In this document: in pieces, positions 49,654 to 57,711 of the stretch
How positions within the stretch are numbered: position 1 is the first letter of the stretch
Layout of the letters: each line of letters opens with the position of its first letter
Source of the DNA: Smaragdicoccus niigatensis DSM 44881 = NBRC 103563
GTDB lineage: Bacteria > Actinomycetota > Actinomycetes > Mycobacteriales > Mycobacteriaceae
Direction of reading: 5' to 3'
NCBI RefSeq assembly: GCF_000380645.1
Contig: NZ_AQXZ01000017.1
Location: forward strand, 62,001 to 126,000
DNA length: 64,000 bases
Program-made: the position numbers and the translations under genes
The notes under the pieces: generated by a model
The model's input: the letters and a program-made list of their open reading frames with translations, nothing else
Databases searched by the model: none
Told to the model about the DNA's origin: nothing

Positions 49654-50004
49654 ATGATCGACGGACTGGTGACTCTGCGGGATGAAATCGGCGCGTACTA
49701 CCGTGGCGCCGGTCAGCCCACCGTGCTGCGTGAGGCGTTCCGCCAGGCCTCCCTCTTCGTGCCACTAACCGACGACGAAGACGTGTACATGGGATCCATG
49801 GGCGGAGTCCATTGGCTCTGTGCCTTCTCCACCGAGGCCGAGATGGGCAAATACTGCGCCAGCCGTGCCGACATGTCGAGCGGGCGATTCATCACTGTTC
49901 CCGGCTGGCGACTGCTGAATGCCGGCGGCAACCCGACGTGCGTCATCGTCGACGTCAAGGGCGAGTTCCCGATGTCCTTCCCACCGGCGCCGACGGTCAT
50001 TTAG
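49654..50004 (+). CDS. SseB-like protein
   Basis: A 116-residue product with ATG 49654 chosen because aggggggctgtg places the ribosome site five bases upstream. It shows the pattern of the SseB N-terminal domain: LREAFRQASLFVPLTDDEDVY followed by HWLCAFSTEAEMGKYCASR and RLLNAGGNPTCVIVD. SseB domains enhance rhodanese activity in E. coli and occur beside type VII genes in actinobacteria. The role here is not assigned. Its end is 3 bases from the multicopper oxidase gene on the other strand. Confidence 0.65.
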   Translation: MIDGLVTLRDEIGAYYRGAGQPTVLREAFRQASLFVPLTDDEDVYMGSMGGVHWLCAFSTEAEMGKYCASRADMSSGRFITVPGWRLLNAGGNPTCVIVDVKGEFPMSFPPAPTVI

Positions 50005-50007
50005 CGG

Positions 50008-51876
50008 TCACATCACCCGCATCGGCAGCATCATGTCGTGATCCTCGTGGTCGAGGATGTGGCAGTGCCAGACGTACCCCTGGGCCTGCTTCGACCCGGA
50101 CGTGGTCTTCGGCATCGGCATCGACATTCCAGGCATGGACATCCCCGGCATCGACATTCCCGTTGTCGGGATCGGCTCGTTGACGGTGAACGGCGCGTCC
50201 GGGTCGAATCCCATCTCGTCCCGGGACGGGAAGTGCACGAGAATTCGCGTGATGAAGCCGACCGGGCACGCGACGGTGTCCTTCCAGCCGACCTCCTCGG
50301 GCTCCGGAGGTTCCATCGGTCCGATGACGTAATTGTCGGCCGAAGGGTTCCACCGGCGGCCGTCCTCAGCAGGTGGCGGGTTCGAGCCGAAGTAGCCCGC
50401 CGAGTTGAACGGCTGACGCCCGATCACGCGGAACTTGCACAGATGGATGTGGATCGGGTGATCGACCAACGTGCTGTTGATGAGGTTCCACTGCTCCACG
50501 GAGCCGGACGGGACCATCTCGACGTCCTCGGTATGGAACCGCAGGTTATTGAGCGTGTTCATGGCGGGCGCGCCGCTCTGGGGCCGCGCTTCATCGAGGA
50601 GCGTCAGCATCGTCATCGAGCGAACTCGGTCCGGCTTGGTGAGGCCCGGGATGGCTGCCGGGAGTCCGGGGCCGCCCCGCAGAAGCTTCGGGATTCCGCC
50701 GGTGAACCCCTTTTCGGGGCCGACAACGAACTCCATGATGTTCGGCAGCGCCTGAATCATGAACGCGGCGTCGCCGACCGAGTTGTTGGCGACGTTCTCC
50801 AGCACGATGCGGGTGCCCGGCGGCACGTTGCTGAAGTCGATGAGGACGTCGTACCGTTCGCCCGGCATCGATCCGAAGTCTTCGACCTTGACCGGAGCAT
50901 TGAGCAGACCCTGGTCACTACCGATGACCCACATCGGCGCGTCGTTGCTCAGCTTGAATTGGTAGTTGCGCGAGTTGCTGCCGTTCACGAAGCGGAAGCG
51001 GTAGATCCCACGCTTGACGTCGAGTCGTGGCCACGCGACTCCGTTTACGCAGGCCACGTCGCCGTAGTTGCCGGCCTGGTTGAAGTTCGTCGGGAGGAAG
51101 AACCACAGAAGCGGAACCATGGTGCCGTCGGGCCGGAAGATCTTGTCCTGGACGACCAGCGGAATCTCGTACTCGCCGCTTGGCAGGCCAAGCGGGTTGC
51201 CGGCCTCCCCGGTGTCGAATTCGTCGCGCACCCAGTACGCACCGGCAAGACCGGCGTGCACATTGAGCCGGGTGATGCCGACCGCGTGGTCGTGGTACCA
51301 GAGCGTCATCGCCTCTTGGCGGTGCGGGTAGCTGTACGTGATGGCTCCGCCGTTGCGCACGGTGTCGTACGGGTGCCCGTCCGACGACGCGGGAGTGACG
51401 CCGCCATGCAGGTGGATGTTCGACCGCGGGTTCGTCTTGTCTTCTTCGGTGGCGCCGTGGAGCGTGGTGTCGACGTGCTGCGCGAGCGGGTGGACACCGA
51501 GCTGGTTGGTGACCGTCAGATTGGCGGTGACGTGGCTTTGCGCGATCAACGTCGGCCCGAGGTAGGCCTGGTCGTAACCCCACACCCGAGTCGGCGGGAG
51601 GTCCCGGTGGAACTTGTGCGGGCCGGCGACCATCGACAGCTGGCCGGAGTTGCCGCGTCGCGCGGGAATCGGGAGCTTGTCGACGTACGGCTGCAACGGC
51701 GGGGAGTGATACCCCAGCGGCGACACCGGGACTGGGGCGATGTCGGGAATCGGTCCGCCCGGCGGGGGTAGGGGCACCGCATCTGCTGAGGAAACGACGG
51801 TTCCGGCTGCGGCGGCACCCGCGGCGGCTCCGAGCGCCCACATGGCTTCACGTCTCGTCAGTGATCTCATCAGCAT
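50008..51876 (-). CDS. Tat-exported multicopper oxidase with Met-rich insert
   Basis: A 622-residue CotA/phenoxazinone synthase-like oxidase. The signal peptide has a Tat motif (LTRREAMWALG) and an Ala-rich core. Copper ligands are visible: HLHGGVTPASSDG, WYHDHAVGITRLNVHAGL, HPIHIHLCKF and WHCHILDHEDHDMM (Cys605, axial Met). Residues 573-589 form a Met-rich repeat (GMSMP three times, then MP) just before the last copper motif, a feature of cuprous oxidases such as CueO. Substrate may be Cu(I), Mn(II), bilirubin or a phenol. Folded in the cytosol with copper and exported by Tat. No copper regulator is adjacent. Confidence 0.93.
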   Translation of the reverse strand: MLMRSLTRREAMWALGAAAGAAAAGTVVSSADAVPLPPPGGPIPDIAPVPVSPLGYHSPPLQPYVDKLPIPARRGNSGQLSMVAGPHKFHRDLPPTRVWGYDQAYLGPTLIAQSHVTANLTVTNQLGVHPLAQHVDTTLHGATEEDKTNPRSNIHLHGGVTPASSDGHPYDTVRNGGAITYSYPHRQEAMTLWYHDHAVGITRLNVHAGLAGAYWVRDEFDTGEAGNPLGLPSGEYEIPLVVQDKIFRPDGTMVPLLWFFLPTNFNQAGNYGDVACVNGVAWPRLDVKRGIYRFRFVNGSNSRNYQFKLSNDAPMWVIGSDQGLLNAPVKVEDFGSMPGERYDVLIDFSNVPPGTRIVLENVANNSVGDAAFMIQALPNIMEFVVGPEKGFTGGIPKLLRGGPGLPAAIPGLTKPDRVRSMTMLTLLDEARPQSGAPAMNTLNNLRFHTEDVEMVPSGSVEQWNLINSTLVDHPIHIHLCKFRVIGRQPFNSAGYFGSNPPPAEDGRRWNPSADNYVIGPMEPPEPEEVGWKDTVACPVGFITRILVHFPSRDEMGFDPDAPFTVNEPIPTTGMSMPGMSMPGMSMPMPKTTSGSKQAQGYVWHCHILDHEDHDMMLPMRVM

Positions 51877-52033
51877 TCAATCCGTTGGTCGTCATTGGCG
51901 TACGGCGAAGCGCGTGTGACCGATGGGAAAGACGATCACTAGTGGTGCAGTTGTTCACTTATCGCCGCGAAAGTGAATCACGTTTCGTCGTCATGCGAAT
52001 AACGAACTGGACAAAGTCATTCGTTCGTCGACC

Positions 52034-52741
52034 GTGCCTACCGACGACGGTGAGCCTGCGACAATTGGCGACGTGACCGCAGAACGGATCGATGAACTCG
52101 AAGCTGAGAACCTCCGACTCCGGCAACTGCTCGCACATCACGTCGGCGAAGACGTGGCGGAGCGCGAACTGGTCTCCGGTGCCAATCGGGAAGGCGATGT
52201 GCGGTTTGTCGCGGTCCTCTTCATCGACCTCGTCGGCTCGACGAAAAAGGTCGCGATGATGCGCCCGGCGCAGGTCGTCGACCTGCTCAACCGTTTCTTC
52301 GACATCGTCGTGGACGTGGTCGAGCGCAACGGCGGCTTCGTCAACAAGTTCATCGGTGACGAGGCCCTCGTGATCTTCGGCGCTCCGGCATACTCGGCGG
52401 ACGCCGCCGGCGACTCTCTCAAGGCGGCGCGCGAACTCCACGAGGCGCTTGTCGGGAATCCCGAGATGCAGGCCGGAATCGGCGTCGCCGCGGGCACTGT
52501 GCTCGCAGGCAACATCGGCTCGAGCACTCGATTCGAGTACACCGTGATCGGTCAGCCGGTCAATGAGGCCGCGCGTCTCACCGAGTTGGCGAAGAAGCAC
52601 GAAGGCCGTGTCGTGGCCTCGGAATACACCGTCAACTTCGCTCGCGACGAGGAGCGCGCCCATTGGGAGGTTGGCGAACTCGTGGAACTGCGCGGTCGCG
52701 GCAAACTCACGCGCCTCGCGTGGCCCCGCCCACAAAGCTGA
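52034..52741 (+). CDS. Soluble class III adenylate/guanylate cyclase
   Basis: A 235-residue cyclase without membrane segments. Metal Asp are D65 in VLFIDLVGST and D109 in KFIGDEALVIFG; Lys105 sets purine choice; N177 and R181 in QPVNEAARL are the transition-state residues. At the second purine position EYTVIGQ has Thr in place of the usual Asp, the class IIIb type, which includes bicarbonate-responsive enzymes. The N-terminus has a short coiled coil (IDELEAENLRLRQLL). It looks like the catalytic end of a larger mycobacterial cyclase without the HAMP/membrane part, although no upstream frame supplies one. GTG 52034 is used. Confidence 0.88.
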   Translation: MPTDDGEPATIGDVTAERIDELEAENLRLRQLLAHHVGEDVAERELVSGANREGDVRFVAVLFIDLVGSTKKVAMMRPAQVVDLLNRFFDIVVDVVERNGGFVNKFIGDEALVIFGAPAYSADAAGDSLKAARELHEALVGNPEMQAGIGVAAGTVLAGNIGSSTRFEYTVIGQPVNEAARLTELAKKHEGRVVASEYTVNFARDEERAHWEVGELVELRGRGKLTRLAWPRPQS

Positions 52742-52762
52742 GTCGAGGCCAAGATCAGCCCA

Positions 52763-52768
52763 TAGGAT
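52763..52768 (+). promoter_or_regulatory. Leaderless -10 box for the gene at 52775
   Basis: TAGGAT, six bases, then the GTG at 52775. Confidence 0.5.
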
Positions 52769-52774
52769 TGCGGG

Positions 52775-53764
52775 GTGGATTCACCCGAGATCCCCGACGA
52801 CAAGTCGGCCGCCCTCCTCGAAGCGCTCGTGGACTATTGCAACGAGCAGCTGTCGGGTGAGCTTTTCGTGCGTTGGGTCCACGAAGAAGTCCGCCTTGCC
52901 ATGGTTGCCGCGGAGAAGCTCACGCTCAGTGAGGTCGTGAGCCCGCAACAGGTCCGCGGCGTCGCCGTCAAGTACGCGCTGGAATGGCGCTTCGAGGACA
53001 CCTTTGTCGATCTCCTGTCCGAAATCGCCGTTCGAATCCATAACCGACTGTTCGATCCGGAATCGAGCCTCGATCTGGAGAACGGCGTCAAAGAGGCGTT
53101 CGAGCGACTCGAGAACGTTCCCGCGTTCCAACGCCTGATCGGCGCGATCTACCAGAGCGAGTTCGTTCGGCGGTCGTCTGCAGCACTGGTGTATCAAGCC
53201 GCTGTAGATGCGTTGAAGAAGAATCGCGGTGTGGAAGCGAAGGGGCTCGGTCGTTTCCTGCAACTCACCGGAGGCATCGTCGAGCGGGTTCTCCCGGACG
53301 CCGAGCAGCGCGCCGACGCAATCCTGCATGGGGTCGCCGAGCAACTCGCGACGTTGGTCCAACGCGACAAGACCGACCCGGCTGATATTGCGCACAACAT
53401 CGTCGCGGCGATCAATTCGTCGAGCGATGGTCGCGGGCTGACGACCACGATCGAAGCCAGCGACATCGAGGACTTCCTCTTGGTCGCCTTCGAGTTGTTG
53501 CGCGACGTGCGCACGACTCGCCCGCTGCGCACCGCGATCGAAGAGGGCATCAACGTCTTCTTCGAGCGGAATGCGAATTACACGCTGGCGCAACTGCTCC
53601 TCGAAATGGGCATCACGGCCGAAGACATGATCGAGGAAGCGCTGCGGTTTGCCCCGCGGGCAATCGCGGCTTCGCAAAAGCACGGCATCTTGGACGAGGT
53701 GATCCGGCGACGCTTCCGCGGGTTCGCCGAGTCGGACCGGGTCAGGGAACTGCTCGGCGACTGA
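52775..53764 (+). CDS. Hypothetical helical protein downstream of the cyclase
   Basis: A 329-residue soluble, mostly helical protein of no recognised family. It contains LLEALVDYCNEQLSGELFVR, the repeated KNRGVEAKGLGRFLQLTGGI section and LEMGITAEDMIEEALRFAPR. There is no signal peptide or membrane helix. GTG 52775 lies 34 bases after the cyclase stop, and a leaderless box gives it its own promoter. Co-occurrence with the cyclase gene could be checked in relatives; no function is suggested. Confidence 0.65.
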   Translation: MDSPEIPDDKSAALLEALVDYCNEQLSGELFVRWVHEEVRLAMVAAEKLTLSEVVSPQQVRGVAVKYALEWRFEDTFVDLLSEIAVRIHNRLFDPESSLDLENGVKEAFERLENVPAFQRLIGAIYQSEFVRRSSAALVYQAAVDALKKNRGVEAKGLGRFLQLTGGIVERVLPDAEQRADAILHGVAEQLATLVQRDKTDPADIAHNIVAAINSSSDGRGLTTTIEASDIEDFLLVAFELLRDVRTTRPLRTAIEEGINVFFERNANYTLAQLLLEMGITAEDMIEEALRFAPRAIAASQKHGILDEVIRRRFRGFAESDRVRELLGD

Positions 53765-53899
53765 TGTCGCACATTCTCCGGATGGACGGAACTGCTTGTC
53801 GAAGCGGGCCGTCCAACGGGCATGAGATCAGCACGACTACTTCACCGGCGGCTATGTTCGGGAAAGTCGAAGCCGGACGGGTAGTTCGGACGGGATGGA

Positions 53900-53905
53900 T
53901 ACGAT
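53900..53905 (+). promoter_or_regulatory. Leaderless -10 box for the gene at 53912
   Basis: TACGAT, six bases, then the ATG at 53912. Confidence 0.5.
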
Positions 53906-53911
53906 CCGGTC

Positions 53912-54388
53912 ATGGCCGACACCGCGCCCTCGTGGGCGACCCGATTGGCATCCGTCGCGATTGTCGTAGCACTGATCGCGATCGCCGTGGCCGTGTGGGC
54001 ACTACGCGCGCGATCGCCTGAACCGCCGTTGGCGGGACCGGCAACGGGTGACTTGAAAACGAGAGCCTGCAGCGACTTCGCCGTCGTCAAGAAGGCGGTG
54101 TCCCTGCAAACCCATGCCACCGCCGTGCCGGGAAGCGTGGATGAGCAGGTCGTCGACGTGAACTCGCGCCTCGCGATGTCTTCCGGTGCGTTGTATCTGC
54201 TCACTCGACTTGATCCCGCGACTGCGGGTGATCTGGCCGATGAGATCCGGCGCTTCGCGTCCGACCTGCAGGAGATCTCCATCTATGCCCAGGCCGGCGT
54301 CGCCTACGACGACCCGGCTGAAGCCGCGCGTTTGAGGGACGCGCAAGCCGCCAGCGACCGCATCGATGTCCTCTGCGGCGCTGCATGA
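53912..54388 (+). CDS. Small single-pass membrane protein with extracytoplasmic domain
   Basis: A 158-residue protein with one N-terminal membrane helix (RLASVAIVVALIAIAVAVWAL) and a helical outside domain of about 115 residues. Two cysteines (RACSDF and VLCGAA) could form a disulphide that closes the domain. The shape is typical of small mycobacterial envelope proteins of unknown function. ATG 53912 follows a leaderless box. Confidence 0.6.
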   Translation: MADTAPSWATRLASVAIVVALIAIAVAVWALRARSPEPPLAGPATGDLKTRACSDFAVVKKAVSLQTHATAVPGSVDEQVVDVNSRLAMSSGALYLLTRLDPATAGDLADEIRRFASDLQEISIYAQAGVAYDDPAEAARLRDAQAASDRIDVLCGAA

Positions 54389-54389
54389 G

Positions 54390-54506
54390 GTGCCGCGGAG
54401 TGCATCGGTTGCGGTCGTCGGGTTCATGGGCTTCCAGATCGAGCACCTGATCAGGCGCATGGTGCGGCAGTCCATGAAGTCACGGGGTCCGAAACACGCG
54501 AAATAA
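54390..54506 (+). CDS. Possible 38-residue basic small protein
   Basis: GTG 54390 begins two bases after the preceding stop and encodes VPRSASVAVVGF, then MGFQIEHLIRRMVRQ and a basic end SMKSRGPKHAK before TAA. The centre is amphipathic and positive. Nothing else supports it: no homologue is known to me and no ribosome site is clear. The rest of the 251-base gap to 54640 holds the promoter of the Gly-rich gene. Confidence 0.25.
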   Translation: MPRSASVAVVGFMGFQIEHLIRRMVRQSMKSRGPKHAK

Positions 54507-54639
54507 GACCAACTAGTTTGTTTTGATCTCCCGTGGACTTACGATTCAGGTAACTGTTCGGTGGCCGGGTAAATGGTTTACGCCTTAATCACTTTGAGGT
54601 GCGGACAACGTTGTTCGGCGGGTCGCGAGGAGCATCGTC

Positions 54640-57600
54640 ATGGCTGCCACCACCCCCCGCTCGCGCCGAGATTCGCGCGCCAAGAACCGACCACGGAAGG
54701 TTCTGACCACCGGACTCGTTTCGGCCGGACTGTTGTTCGGCCCGAGTGTGGGCGTCGCGTCTGCTGCACCAGCTGTCACGCTGCTCGGCCACTTGTTCGG
54801 AACCGGCACGGCCACAGCATCGTCGACCTTCATCCAGCCCCGATCGCGTGCGCCCTTTGTGTTCACGGGTGCCTCGACGTCGCTGTTCCCGAAGAGTTGG
54901 GCTAACTCGGCCGCTGCGTCGAATAGCTGCGGACTGGTGTGCAACGGCGCCGACGGCACCGCCGACCACCCCGATGGGCAGAACGGTGGCTTGATTCGGG
55001 GCAACGGTGGCAACGGCTACGACTCGACCACGGACGGAGTCTCCGGTGGGAACGGTGGCTCGGGCGGCCGGTTCAGTGGCAACGGCGGTAACGGTGGCGA
55101 CGGGGGCTCGGCCGCCGCAGGTGGCAACGGCGGCAATGCGGGTCGCCTCCGGGGCGATGGCGGATCGGGTGGCAACGGCGGTTCGGGCACTGCAGGAACC
55201 AATGGAGCGGCCGGTACGAACGGCTCCGCCGGCGCCAATGCCACGGAAGTCGATGGCACGCAAGCGAACCCGAACGCGGTCGGCGGCAACGGTGGAGACG
55301 GCACAAACGGGGCTGCCGGTGGCAGTGGCACCGCGGGCACGGCGGGCGGTGCGGGTGGCGCTGGCGGCAAGGGCAGCCTGTTCGGCAAGGGCGGCAGTGG
55401 TGGCAACGGCGGCGCTGGCGGAAACGGCGGAACTGGTGCGACTGGTGGCAACGGCGGTACTGGCGGCAACGGCGGTATCGCGGTTGGCTACACCTCGACC
55501 ACGGCAGGCGACAACGGCGGCAACGCAACTGGCGGAAACGGCGGCGCAGGCGGTGCGGCAGGTGCCGGTGGGTCGGGCGGCTCCGGCGGTGCGGGGGGTG
55601 CGGCCGGAGGCGCTGGCACCGGAGGTCGAGGCAGCGGAACCGTGGGTACCGCGGGCGTAAACGGATCAGCGGGAGCGAGCGGCTCGTCCGGCGTGATGGG
55701 CGACGGCGGCAACGGCGGTCCCGGTACCGGTGGCAACGGTGCGGACGGCGCTGCTGGTGGCGCCGGAGGAAACGGTGGTAACGGCACGGGAGGCGCAGCT
55801 GGAACAGGTGCGACGAACGGACATGTCGGAACCGGTACCGGCGGAGACGGCGGCAACGGTGGCGACGCGACGACGCCCGGTGGTAACGGCGGCGCGGGCG
55901 GCAACGGCGGCTCGAACCTCGGACTCGTCGGCAATGGTGGAGACGGCGGAAACGGTGGCGCGGGAGCAATCGGAGCGACTGGCGCCACAGGAGACCCAGG
56001 CACGAACGGGACGATCGGCACGACCGGCACCGGAACATCGGGTGACCCAGATGCATTGGGCGGCAAGGGAACCGATGGACTCAGCGGTGGTAACGGTGAA
56101 AACGGAGGAAACGGCGGCACCGGCGGAGCGGGCGGCAATGGCGGCAACGCCGGCCTGTTCGGCACCGGTGGAAACGCTGGAAACGGCGGCGCTGCGGGCG
56201 ACGGAGGCAACGGTGGCACAGGAGGCACCGGAGGCACCGGAGGCACCGGTGGGACCGCGGTCGGCTACAGCCCGACGGCAGCCGGAGAAGACGGTGGCAA
56301 CGCTGTCGGCGGTGCTGGCGGCAACGGCGGTGCAGGAGGCGGCGGAGGCGCAGGTGGCCTCAGTGGCAGCGGCGGCGCGGCCGGAACTGCCGGCACGGGC
56401 GGGAACGGCACTGGAGCTGGCGGATTAACTGGCGGATCCGGGACGACGGGCGCAACCGGAGCGACCGGACTCGTCGGCGCCGGCGGCAGCGGCGGATCTG
56501 CGACCGGTGGCAACGGCGCTGACGGAACCCCCGGTGGAGACGGCGGAAATGGCGGGGACGCCACTGGTGGCGCAGGTGGTACCGGCTCGACCACGGGTGC
56601 CGCGGGCGCCGGCAACGGCGGTAACGGTGGCGACGGCGGGGACACCACCACTATCGGCGGCGCTGGAGGCAACGGCGGAAATGGTGGTTCGAGCCTCGGG
56701 ACCAGCGGCAACGGTGGAAACGGTGGAAACGGTGGCGCCGGAGGAACTGGCGCGGACGCCGTTAACCCGACGCCACCGACCGACACCGCCGCGAGCGGCG
56801 CGAATGTCGACGATTACTACAACGGCGCGGGCATTGGTGCCGGAAGCGTTGGTACCGGTACCAACGCGGGCGACGGTAGCAACGGAACAGACGGCCAGAA
56901 CGGTGGAAACGGGGGCAGCATTCCCAACTTCTACAACGGCGCGGGACAAGGTGGAGGGACCGGTAACGGAGGAAATGCCGGAAGCGGAGGAAATGGCGGT
57001 GCTGGTGGTGGAGCCGGCGGCAATGGCGGGGGTATTGGCGCCCTCAACGGAGTCGGACTGGCCGGCAGTACCGGCCACGGTGGAAACGCAGGTAACGGCG
57101 GAAATGGTGGGGAAGGTGGCGGAGTCGGTGGCGACGGCGGCAACCTCGGCGACACGAACGGCGGAGGTTTTGCCGGCGGTACCGGCAATGGCGGGAATGC
57201 TGGCGACGGCGGTACTGGTGGAGCTGGCCTGGCGGGCGAGTCAGGTGGGACCGGGGGTAACGGTGGCGCCGGTGGCAGCGGCGGCACCGTAAGCGGAGCC
57301 GGGGGCAACGGCGGCACGGGCGGCAGCGGTGGCACCGGGGGAACAGGCAGCGCGGGCGGTCCTGGTGGAAGTGGCGGGAACATTGCGGACAGCAATGGAG
57401 TGACTACGGGCACCGGCTCTGACGGCAACGCGGGGAATGCCGGCAACGGCGGCGACGGTGGAGTAGGTGGAACCGGCGGCGTTGGAGGAACTGGCGGTTC
57501 CGGAGGCGCAGCCGGAACTGGCATCACGAGTGGAGCAGGCGGCAGTGGAGGTTCCGGAGGGTCCGGAGGAACAGGGGGCGCTGGCGGTGCTGGGGGTGCC

Positions 57601-57711
57601 GGCGGTACCATTGATGCCTTCAGAAACAACGGCGGATCCGCCGGCAGCGCGGGCTCCACTGGGCAAACCGGCAGCCAGGGCGCCACGGGAACCCCGGGTA
57701 CCAACGGCTAG
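54640..57711 (+). CDS. Exported Gly/Asn-rich PGRS-like repeat protein without PE domain
   Basis: A 1023-residue protein. A basic N-terminus and signal peptide (VLTTGLVSAGLLFGPSVGVA, cleavage near ASAAPA) replaces the PE domain that leads mycobacterial PE_PGRS proteins. From about residue 115 on, nearly all is GGxGGN repeat. Two copies of a module of roughly 270 residues can be aligned by the landmarks AVGYTSTTAGDNGG / AVGYSPTAAGEDGG and NLGLVGNGGDGGNGG / SLGTSGNGGNGGNGG. Then come units with YYNGAG, FYNGAG, LNGVGLAG and TNGGGFAG, and a collagen-like GxxGxx end. In PE_PGRS proteins such arrays form beta-solenoids with Ca-binding or PGII-type folds; cell-surface location is inferred. gcgaggag precedes the ATG. 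Confidence 0.88.
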   Translation: MAATTPRSRRDSRAKNRPRKVLTTGLVSAGLLFGPSVGVASAAPAVTLLGHLFGTGTATASSTFIQPRSRAPFVFTGASTSLFPKSWANSAAASNSCGLVCNGADGTADHPDGQNGGLIRGNGGNGYDSTTDGVSGGNGGSGGRFSGNGGNGGDGGSAAAGGNGGNAGRLRGDGGSGGNGGSGTAGTNGAAGTNGSAGANATEVDGTQANPNAVGGNGGDGTNGAAGGSGTAGTAGGAGGAGGKGSLFGKGGSGGNGGAGGNGGTGATGGNGGTGGNGGIAVGYTSTTAGDNGGNATGGNGGAGGAAGAGGSGGSGGAGGAAGGAGTGGRGSGTVGTAGVNGSAGASGSSGVMGDGGNGGPGTGGNGADGAAGGAGGNGGNGTGGAAGTGATNGHVGTGTGGDGGNGGDATTPGGNGGAGGNGGSNLGLVGNGGDGGNGGAGAIGATGATGDPGTNGTIGTTGTGTSGDPDALGGKGTDGLSGGNGENGGNGGTGGAGGNGGNAGLFGTGGNAGNGGAAGDGGNGGTGGTGGTGGTGGTAVGYSPTAAGEDGGNAVGGAGGNGGAGGGGGAGGLSGSGGAAGTAGTGGNGTGAGGLTGGSGTTGATGATGLVGAGGSGGSATGGNGADGTPGGDGGNGGDATGGAGGTGSTTGAAGAGNGGNGGDGGDTTTIGGAGGNGGNGGSSLGTSGNGGNGGNGGAGGTGADAVNPTPPTDTAASGANVDDYYNGAGIGAGSVGTGTNAGDGSNGTDGQNGGNGGSIPNFYNGAGQGGGTGNGGNAGSGGNGGAGGGAGGNGGGIGALNGVGLAGSTGHGGNAGNGGNGGEGGGVGGDGGNLGDTNGGGFAGGTGNGGNAGDGGTGGAGLAGESGGTGGNGGAGGSGGTVSGAGGNGGTGGSGGTGGTGSAGGPGGSGGNIADSNGVTTGTGSDGNAGNAGNGGDGGVGGTGGVGGTGGSGGAAGTGITSGAGGSGGSGGSGGTGGAGGAGGAGGTIDAFRNNGGSAGSAGSTGQTGSQGATGTPGTNG
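54985..57706 (+). repeat. Intragenic GGN-coding repeat array
   Basis: About 2.7 kb of degenerate nine-base periodic DNA (ggcggcaac and variants), with a superimposed duplicated module of about 0.8 kb. Such arrays change length by recombination or slippage, and assembly here should be checked with long reads. Confidence 0.85.

Noticed and set aside
50038-51771. A 577-codon plus frame across the multicopper oxidase
   Set aside because: Antisense to a gene with intact copper motifs; product is Arg/Val rich without domains.
51954-51977. TTCACTT-N10-AAGTGAA inverted repeat between the oxidase and cyclase genes
   Set aside because: It may be an operator, but the arms are short, the sequence common and there is no regulator gene adjacent.
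55488-56246. Pro-rich minus-strand frames in the Gly-rich gene
   Set aside because: GGN read backwards gives Pro codons; no start signals or coding evidence.
54985-57706. Possible CRISPR array or tandem DNA repeat element
   Set aside because: Repeats are short, degenerate, in frame and coding; no constant repeat with unique spacers.
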